A DNA stretch of 64,000 nt, taken from NCBI RefSeq assembly GCF_026712185.1, contig NZ_JAPPUX010000003.1, positions 248,001 to 312,000 of the forward strand, written 5' to 3'. A program made the translations under genes and the position numbers. The DNA comes from Nocardioides pini (GTDB lineage Bacteria > Actinomycetota > Actinomycetes > Propionibacteriales > Nocardioidaceae). Of the stretch, positions 59,901-64,000 are shown piece after piece (position 1 is the first letter of the stretch; each line of letters begins with the position of its first letter). The notes beneath the pieces are model-generated. The model was not told where the DNA came from and searched no databases. It saw only the letters and a list, made by a program, of their open reading frames with translations.

Positions 59901-60365
59901 CAGGGCGAGCAGCTCCTCGATCCGGTCCACGCTCCGCGAGACCTCCTCCCGGCTCGGCCAGTCGGCCCTCGGCCCGGTGGAGAGCTGGCCGGCGAGGGGC
60001 GCGAGCGACCGGTGCAGGCTGCGGACCTCGTCGGCGAAGCGGTGGGCGTCGACGTGCTCGCGGTCGAGCGCCAGCCGGTAGCCGTGGTCGCTGGTCAGCA
60101 GCACCCGGGGCTTCTCCCGCGGGCCGAGGCCGGGCTCGAGGACGCGACGGACGCCGGAGAGGTAGGAGTGCAGGGTGCCGTGCGCGCCGCGGGGCGCGTC
60201 CTCGCCCCAGACGAGACGGACCAGCGCGTCGGGCGGGACGTCGCTGCCGAGCCGGAGGGCCAGTGCGGCGAGGACGGAGCGCGGCTTGCGGGCGCCGACG
60301 TCCACGGTGGCGGCCGGTTCGTCGCCGAGCGCCACCTGGCTCGTACCGAGCACGCGGACCCACAC
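56937..60365 (-). CDS. BTAD/AfsR-type regulator with ATPase and TPR region
   Basis: A 1142-residue regulator. The OmpR-like DNA-binding domain (VWVRVLGTSQVALGDEP, RKPRSVLAALALRLGSDV, SYLSGVRRVLEPGLG) is followed by a BTAD domain (RYPLRERVWAMHALALTRSG and LGLDPGHELRELEQAVLVQD), an Ala/Pro linker near 285-310 and an AAA_16 ATPase with LLVGEPGIGKSRLV and LLVLDDLHWADTAS. A long TPR-like helical region runs to the end. GTG 60365 gives VWVRVLG, the normal family start; upstream codons to 60395 have only a TTG. No Shine-Dalgarno is visible. It is divergent from the hemerythrin gene and upstream of the MMPL gene, both of which carry CAAGT repeats, so both are likely targets. Confidence 0.88.
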   Translation of the reverse strand: MWVRVLGTSQVALGDEPAATVDVGARKPRSVLAALALRLGSDVPPDALVRLVWGEDAPRGAHGTLHSYLSGVRRVLEPGLGPREKPRVLLTSDHGYRLALDREHVDAHRFADEVRSLHRSLAPLAGQLSTGPRADWPSREEVSRSVDRIEELLALWTGDAYADLPDEPEVVLERTSLDQLRLDAEEARVLGLLALGDHAVVVAATEEATARYPLRERVWAMHALALTRSGRQAEALAALRQIRSVLADELGLDPGHELRELEQAVLVQDPALHRWLRASANGSAPAPAPAADTPAPSPAPGASTTGTTVGWPTVGREAEEAALLDVLARAEAGTPATALLVGEPGIGKSRLVSQVMAAARERGFRVATGRCSQDDGAPSLWPWGQALRELSDGDLDSRVAELLAGAPSGTDGNAEREAFLARERLAHEVTSRSSSGPVLLVLDDLHWADTASLKVLRHLVTSAAPGHRLAVVVTRRRLPEPTGDLAEVGEELARHHVTRLDLSGLTPQEARSLVDAVTGTVVPAEVLDDWHRRSGGNPYFLVELARLDARDSTTLPATVRDVIVRRLQDLPERTRELLLLAAVLGRRSSLDLVAAVAGEPAEDVDDALTPAREAGLVEDPEAGVVAFTHALTRDAVVTTASPSRLARLHAQVAHTLADDAAAGGTVGREERVAELARHWLAAGPTHVGRAWRAAADAAAQARRTFSWVEAEQLVAAAIDAHRRDPLGTTEERIDLLLTRAHDCRPNAEWDQVLPCAEEAIALARREGDLPRLAAAAAAASDGSVWMPQQWNDVPEDAVEDLRWAMAELPHGDSVERCRVMLALAVLLYYEPSARAEVRALAEEGVAMARRVGDPALLAWAAETAWKALWTPAHADARLELAREALRATREAADPDAEVVASVLLTGNLLELGDRPAYVDAAAATARLASRRRNSYAQVALGWIDLSLASLRRDEATVGRLAGELHALRPRLNAGNEALHLMGIHLMSHLWDERIGELIEPIATAMEVADNDMAADVLLLAIARVGDLGRLRAQLVTPIIHRVDNWSSATTWCAVAEAAAVAGDVPLSEQMAARLAPLRGRIAISGISTVMGPIDGYLALALAATGRRQEAAEAAARALHQGEEWGFTAYADWLVARREQLGF

Positions 60366-60392
60366 GCGCAGCAACGTAGCGGGAAACGGGCC

Positions 60393-60419
60393 CAAGTCGC
60401 TCTGGAGTGTGGCTCAAGA
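60393..60419 (+). promoter_or_regulatory. 11-bp-period direct repeats (SARP-type operator, site 5)
   Basis: CAAGT (60393-60397), a degenerate GGAGT (60404-60408) and CAAGA (60415-60419) start 11 bp apart. The proximal repeat ends 43 bp before the hemerythrin ATG. The site lies in the gap shared with the divergent BTAD gene, so it may also serve autoregulation. Confidence 0.5.
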
Positions 60420-60462
60420 GTCGGGGGAGATCGTGCTCGCACCACCACCCGAGGAGAGCCCG

Positions 60463-61194
60463 ATGAAGCACAGCGACACCAGCCCGACGTCGTACCGCCC
60501 GCAGCTGACCCTGCCCGGCCAGGCGCACACCGCCGAGGGGCCGCACGACCAGACGGGGATGTACGTGATGCACCACGCCCTGCGGCGCGACTTCGACAGG
60601 TTCGCGGCCGCGGTGGCGAGCACGCCGGTCGCGGAGCACGAGGTGTGGGCCGCGCTGGAGCGGCGCTGGGTGGCGATGGCCGAGGTGCTGCACCACCACC
60701 ACTCCGCCGAGGACGACGAGCTGTGGCCGCGGCTGCAGCAGCACGCGGAGGCCGCCGGTGCCGAGGCGGACCTCCGGGTGCTCGCCGAGATGGAGGACGA
60801 GCACACCGACATCGACCCGGCGCTCGAGAACGTGCGCGACGCCTTCGCCGCGATGGGCGCGCACCCGTGCACCGACCACCGCAACGCGCTGGAGATCCGG
60901 CTCGGAGCCGCCCACGAGCTGCTGCTGTCGCACCTGGCCCACGAGGAGCGGCACGCGCTGCCGATGCTGCAGCGCACCCTCACCGAGGAGGAGAACGCGG
61001 CGTTCGAGAAGGCGGTCGAGAAGCGCTACCCGCTGCGATCGGTCCCGTTCATCCTCCCGTGGGCGATGGACGGGGTGCCGGCCGACGCCCGCGAGCGCCT
61101 GCTCGAGTCGACCCCGCCCGGCTACGGCCTGCTCCTGCGGATCTTCCGACGCCGCTACGAGCGCGGGGAGCGCCTCGCCTTCCGGTTCGCCTGA
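60463..61194 (+). CDS. hemerythrin-domain protein
   Basis: A 243-residue cytoplasmic helical-bundle protein. Candidate diiron ligands are in MHHALRRDF, LHHHHSAEDDELWP (HxxxE), EMEDEHTDIDP and the HELLLSHLAHEERHALP helix (HxxxH/E), in the order seen in the hemerythrin/HHE family. Such proteins sense or carry O2, NO or iron. A C-terminal extension of about 60 residues (ALPMLQRTLTEEENAAFEKA onward) is shared by actinobacterial homologues. ATG 60463 follows GAGGAGAG. CAAGT-type repeats lie 43 bp upstream. It is followed at 11 bp by a membrane protein gene in the same direction. Confidence 0.85.
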   Translation: MKHSDTSPTSYRPQLTLPGQAHTAEGPHDQTGMYVMHHALRRDFDRFAAAVASTPVAEHEVWAALERRWVAMAEVLHHHHSAEDDELWPRLQQHAEAAGAEADLRVLAEMEDEHTDIDPALENVRDAFAAMGAHPCTDHRNALEIRLGAAHELLLSHLAHEERHALPMLQRTLTEEENAAFEKAVEKRYPLRSVPFILPWAMDGVPADARERLLESTPPGYGLLLRIFRRRYERGERLAFRFA

Positions 61195-61205
61195 GAGGAC
61201 CTGAC

Positions 61206-61904
61206 ATGACCACCACCCCCGTCCTCGGGGCCGCGCCCGCCACCGCCGATCGCACGCTGGCACGGCTGAGCGCCGGCTTCGGCATCGCGTTCGCGTTGGG
61301 CCAGCTCCTGGTGATGACCGGGATGTCCGTCCTCGTCCTCCCACACGTCGGCGCGCCCGGTGACCCGGCAGCCCAGCGTGGGCAGGACATCCTCGACGTC
61401 GAGACCGCCTACCGGGTGAGCAACTACGCCTTCATGGTCGCCGGCACGCTCCTGCTCGGGTTCCTCGGCGTGGTCCACGTCCGCCTGCGTCGCGCCGACG
61501 CCAGCGGCGTCCTCTCGACCGTCGCCGTCGCGGCCGGGAGCCTGCTGGCGCTGGTCTGGCCGTTCGCCGGGGTGCTGCACGACGTCGCGACGGGCGCCGC
61601 CGCGGAGGGCACGGACGTACGCCTCCTCGCGGGGTGGGACGCGGTGGCGCCGTACTCGTTGGCGTTCTCCGTCTTCCCGCGCCTGTTCTTCGTCGGCGCT
61701 CTCGTCGTCGGCCTCCGGCTGGCCGGGACGTCGCCGTGGCTGCAGCGGATCGGGCTGGTGCTGCTGCCGGTGAGCCTGCTCGGCAGCGCGACCCTGCTCA
61801 CCGACGCCCTGTTCCCGCTGCTCGCCCTCAGCACCCTCGCGTACGAGCTGTGGGTCGGCGCACTCGCGTGGCAGTGGCTGCGCGCGGAGCGACTGCCTGG
61901 CTGA
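61206..61904 (+). CDS. integral membrane protein
   Basis: A 232-residue protein with about six hydrophobic segments (e.g. FGIAFALGQLLVMTGMSVLV, YAFMVAGTLLLGFLGVVHV, LLALVWPFAGVLHDVA, FPRLFFVGALVVGL, IGLVLLPVSLLGSATLL, LSTLAYELWVGALAWQWL). ATG 61206 is preceded by GAGAGGACCTGAC. Spacing of 11 bp from the hemerythrin gene makes them one operon, so it should share the repeat-bearing promoter. Family unknown; the layout recalls DUF4386-type proteins. Confidence 0.72.
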   Translation: MTTTPVLGAAPATADRTLARLSAGFGIAFALGQLLVMTGMSVLVLPHVGAPGDPAAQRGQDILDVETAYRVSNYAFMVAGTLLLGFLGVVHVRLRRADASGVLSTVAVAAGSLLALVWPFAGVLHDVATGAAAEGTDVRLLAGWDAVAPYSLAFSVFPRLFFVGALVVGLRLAGTSPWLQRIGLVLLPVSLLGSATLLTDALFPLLALSTLAYELWVGALAWQWLRAERLPG

Positions 61905-61926
61905 CCGCCGCCGTCAGTTGGCGGTC
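61903..61926. terminator. short hairpin between convergent genes
   Basis: GACCGCC (61903-61909) pairs with GGCGGTC (61920-61926) around a 10-nt loop. It overlaps the stop of the membrane protein gene and lies 14 bp from the end of the convergent cupin gene. Only 7 bp, so a weak call. Confidence 0.4.
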
Positions 61927-61939
61927 GTCGTGGCGAGGA

Positions 61940-62512
61940 TCAGCTGCGTCGCGGCAACGGCTCGGAGGTGTAGCGCGGGTACCACCCGCGGTAGCCGAGT
62001 GTCCGGCCGACCAGCGCGAGGGGCGTGAAGACGACTCGCTGGACCACGGCGGGCGGGCGAGCCAGCCGGATCTCGTCGTCGTACTCCTGCAGGATCACTG
62101 CCGTGCTCAGGGGATTGGGCAGCCCCTTGTCGTTGGTCCTGCCGTCCTTGGCCAGCCCGAAGAAGGTCTCGAAGAACATCTCGGTGCGTAGCGCCGGCGT
62201 GATCTCGACGCGCACGCAGGCTTCCTCGTCGCCGACGTTGGCCCACGTGTGGGCGCACCCGGGAGGGACGGACGCGGTCTCGCCGGCGCCCAGGATCCGC
62301 TCGGTGCCGTCGACCTCGAGGCGCACCGTGCCGTGCACGATCCGGAACCGTTCCTCCTGGTGCGGGTGCCCGTGGGCGGCGGCGGGGTGCCCGCCCGGCC
62401 TGGCGAACATGTCGGCCTCGAGCATCCGGCCGCCGGTGTCGCCCGCGACCTTGAGCCAGACGATCGTCTCGCCCGTCCGCGGGTGCTCCAGCAGGTCACC
62501 TGCCCTGGCCAC
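61940..62512 (-). CDS. cupin-domain protein
   Basis: A 190-residue protein with a single cupin barrel. Motif 1 is HGHPHQEERFRIVHG (the metal-binding His/His/Glu set) and motif 2 is PPGCAHTWANVGDEE with the last His. The C-terminal 60 residues form a helical/aromatic tail (GYRGWYPRYTSEPLP). It may be a small metal-dependent enzyme or a binding protein. GTG 62512 is chosen for the GGGAGGTG Shine-Dalgarno; the longer frame upstream is Arg-rich and spurious. Stands between a convergent membrane gene and the desaturase gene. Confidence 0.82.
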   Translation of the reverse strand: MARAGDLLEHPRTGETIVWLKVAGDTGGRMLEADMFARPGGHPAAAHGHPHQEERFRIVHGTVRLEVDGTERILGAGETASVPPGCAHTWANVGDEEACVRVEITPALRTEMFFETFFGLAKDGRTNDKGLPNPLSTAVILQEYDDEIRLARPPAVVQRVVFTPLALVGRTLGYRGWYPRYTSEPLPRRS

Positions 62513-62594
62513 GGCACACCTCCCGACACCCGACTGTAGGACGGCCGTCGGACGTCCGTCATCACCAAGGCGAGGGGGTCCAGCCCACCTCCCC

Positions 62595-63533
62595 TCAGGC
62601 GCTCGTCCGGCGTGCGGCCTTCTTCGCCGCCGCCTCGTCGCGCCGCTCGACAAAGCGCGTCGCCTCGCCGTCGAGCGCGGCGACGGCTGCGGCCAGCTCG
62701 TCGCGGGCCGCCTCGCCGTCGGCGTCCAGCCCAGTCAGCTCCCACACGCCCCACTGCCGCAGCAGCGGGCTGACGATGTCGTCGTGGTGGATGCGGAGGT
62801 CGTAGATGCCGGCCTTGGCCATCTGCACCGCCTTGCGCGAGAAGCCCGGGATGACGCTGCCGGGCATCTCGAACCCGACGACCTCCTCGGTGATCGCGCG
62901 CATGGTCTGGCTGGGCGCGATCTCGAGGGCCGCGGCGACGAGGTTGCGGTAGAAGATCATGTGCAGGTTCTCGTCCTTGGCGACGCGGGCGAGCAGCTTG
63001 TCGGCGATCGGCTCCTCGGTGTAACGCCCGGTGTTGCGGTGCGAGACGCGGGTGGCGAGCTCCTGGAACGAGACGTACGCGCACACGTTGAGCAGCGACT
63101 TGTCCATCGCCTCGTAGCCCGTCTCCATCGTCTCCATCCGGGCGCGCTCCAGCTCGACGGGGTCGACACCGCGGGTGACGAGGAGGTAGTCGCGGATGCA
63201 GAACGCGTGCCGCCCCTCCTCGGCCGTCCACCGGTTCACCCAGGTGCCCCACGCGCTGTCGCGGCCGAAGGCGCGGTCGATCTCGCGGTGGTAGCTCGGG
63301 AGGTTGTCCTCGGTCAGGAGGTTGACCTCCAGCGCGGTGCGCGCCACGGGGGAGAGCTGCGACTGGGCGAGCTCCCACGGCTCGCCGCCGAGGTCGGCGA
63401 AGTCCCGGCCGAGGCTCCACGGGACGTACTCGTGGGGCATCCACTCGTCGGCGATGGACAGGTGCCGGTTGAGGTTCTCCTCGACCACCGGCTCGAGCTC
63501 GGTCAGCAGGGCGGTGCTCTCGAGTGCGGCCAT
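62595..63533 (-). CDS. acyl-ACP desaturase (DesA-type, ferritin-like)
   Basis: A 312-residue soluble diiron enzyme of the stearoyl-ACP desaturase family (like mycobacterial DesA1/DesA2), which puts a double bond into acyl chains on acyl carrier protein. Diiron ligands are visible as LLTEDNLPSYH (Glu75), WTAEEGRHAF (Glu105/Glu106, His109) and DENLHMIFYRN (Glu and His), with a further Glu-x-x-Thr-like FQELATR. The length is normal. ATG 63533 follows GAGGAGATGGC. The C-terminus is Ala/Arg-rich. Neighbours do not extend a lipid pathway, so it probably acts with genes elsewhere. Confidence 0.88.
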   Translation of the reverse strand: MAALESTALLTELEPVVEENLNRHLSIADEWMPHEYVPWSLGRDFADLGGEPWELAQSQLSPVARTALEVNLLTEDNLPSYHREIDRAFGRDSAWGTWVNRWTAEEGRHAFCIRDYLLVTRGVDPVELERARMETMETGYEAMDKSLLNVCAYVSFQELATRVSHRNTGRYTEEPIADKLLARVAKDENLHMIFYRNLVAAALEIAPSQTMRAITEEVVGFEMPGSVIPGFSRKAVQMAKAGIYDLRIHHDDIVSPLLRQWGVWELTGLDADGEAARDELAAAVAALDGEATRFVERRDEAAAKKAARRTSA

Positions 63534-63626
63534 GCCATCTCCTCGTCCGGCGGGCGCGAGGACGGGTGGCCTCGCCCTCCTTGCCTACACCCGCGGGCGG
63601 CCCGGTGGATAGGGCTCGTCGACCGC

Positions 63627-63986
63627 TCAGGCCGGCCCGGGCCGTGTGGCGGCCACCCACATGACCGCGCCGCCGGCGCCGACGGAGGCCCAGAACGCCC
63701 ACGCCCCGGGCGCCAGGTCCGCGAGCGGGTAGACCGAACCCCAGCCCAGGAACCCTGTGACGATCACCGGCGCCAGGACGGCGAACGAGACGACGGAGGC
63801 CAGGAGCGAGCCGGGCGTGCCCACCTCGCGCCGGGAGGCCAGGGCGGCCACGCCGGAGACGAGGGCAGTGGTCGCCGCTCCCACGGACCACCACGCCCAT
63901 CGGTCGAGCGGCAGGTCGCCCGGGCCGGCCAGCACGACCGCGCCCCACACCGCGAGCGGCAGGAGGGCCACGGCCAGCCGCGACAC
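63627..63986 (-). CDS. membrane protein (5' end uncertain at window edge)
   Basis: At least 119 residues with about four hydrophobic segments (LAVALLPLAVWGAVVLAG, WWSVGAATTALVSGVAALA, LLASVVSFAVLAPVIVTGFL, AWAFWASVGAGGAVMWVAA). GTG 63986 is a possible start, but no Shine-Dalgarno is visible and the frame stays open to the window edge, so the true start may lie outside. No family assigned. Confidence 0.6.
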   Translation of the reverse strand: MSRLAVALLPLAVWGAVVLAGPGDLPLDRWAWWSVGAATTALVSGVAALASRREVGTPGSLLASVVSFAVLAPVIVTGFLGWGSVYPLADLAPGAWAFWASVGAGGAVMWVAATRPGPA

Positions 63987-64000
63987 CTGCCGCCATCCGC

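Noticed and set aside
1-64000. CRISPR array
   Set aside because: No regularly spaced identical repeats of 25-40 bp were seen; the 11-bp CAAGT repeats are far too short and confined to promoters.
1-64000. tRNA or rRNA genes
   Set aside because: No T-loop GTTCGA-type context with a matching acceptor stem was found in the intergenic regions, and no rRNA-like conserved stretch.

Overview
The window is a high-GC actinobacterial chromosome segment. A Nocardioides-like member of the Propionibacteriales is my best guess, based on strong GC bias at third codon positions, many GTG starts, an nrdR-nrdJ operon, large BTAD/AfsR and MalT/LuxR regulators, a 13E12-type DUF222-HNH protein, DUF1918 and a DesA-type desaturase. 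No rRNA, tRNA, CRISPR array, integrase or transposase was found. This is an inference from gene content; no marker gene fixes the species.

Layout. (1) 1-4360: end of an unknown gene, a small membrane protein, then nrdR-nrdJ (class II, B12-dependent ribonucleotide reductase) behind a promoter with two NrdR-type boxes 31 bp apart and two DnaA-box sequences. (2) 4383-27160: a defence island. A SIR2-like gene is coupled to a small four-helix membrane protein. It is followed by a complete class 1 DISARM operon (drmD-drmMI-drmA-drmB-drmC), extended by a C5 cytosine methyltransferase and a Vsr-type nuclease. Convergent to it are a GmrSD-like DUF262-HNH protein and a second HNH nuclease, then a divergent UPF1-like SF1 helicase with Cys-rich C-terminus. 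(3) 27318-36775: a TY-Chap/YbjN-like protein, a NERD nuclease-helicase, a frameshifted serine hydrolase, a probable structured RNA, a DUF2786 protein, a DEAH-type helicase and an EEP-family hydrolase. These may be a second, older layer of DNA-processing or defence genes, but their codon use looks like the host's.

(4) 36875-44911: membrane protein, NarL-type two-component system, small secreted protein, a short BTAD/AfsR-type regulator and two FAD-linked oxidoreductases. (5) 44991-49631: hypothetical protein, VapBC-like toxin-antitoxin, orphan phage-head-like protein, lipoprotein, DUF222-HNH protein and a tiny membrane protein. (6) 49721-54666: MalT-type LuxR regulator with a translationally coupled operon of small membrane proteins, DUF2237 and DUF1918. 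(7) 54716-64000: MMPL exporter, full-length BTAD/AfsR regulator, hemerythrin-like protein, membrane protein, cupin, DesA-type desaturase and a membrane protein at the edge.

The two observations I rate highest are the following. First, the DISARM locus carries both an adenine and a cytosine methyltransferase plus Vsr, next to a SIR2/membrane-protein pair and a GmrSD-like pair. Second, CAAGT direct repeats with an 11-bp period, the geometry of SARP (BTAD regulator) operators, lie 43-53 bp upstream of five separate genes in regions 4 and 7: secreted protein, both FAD oxidoreductases, MMPL exporter and hemerythrin. This suggests an uncharacterised regulon run by one or both BTAD regulators present here.
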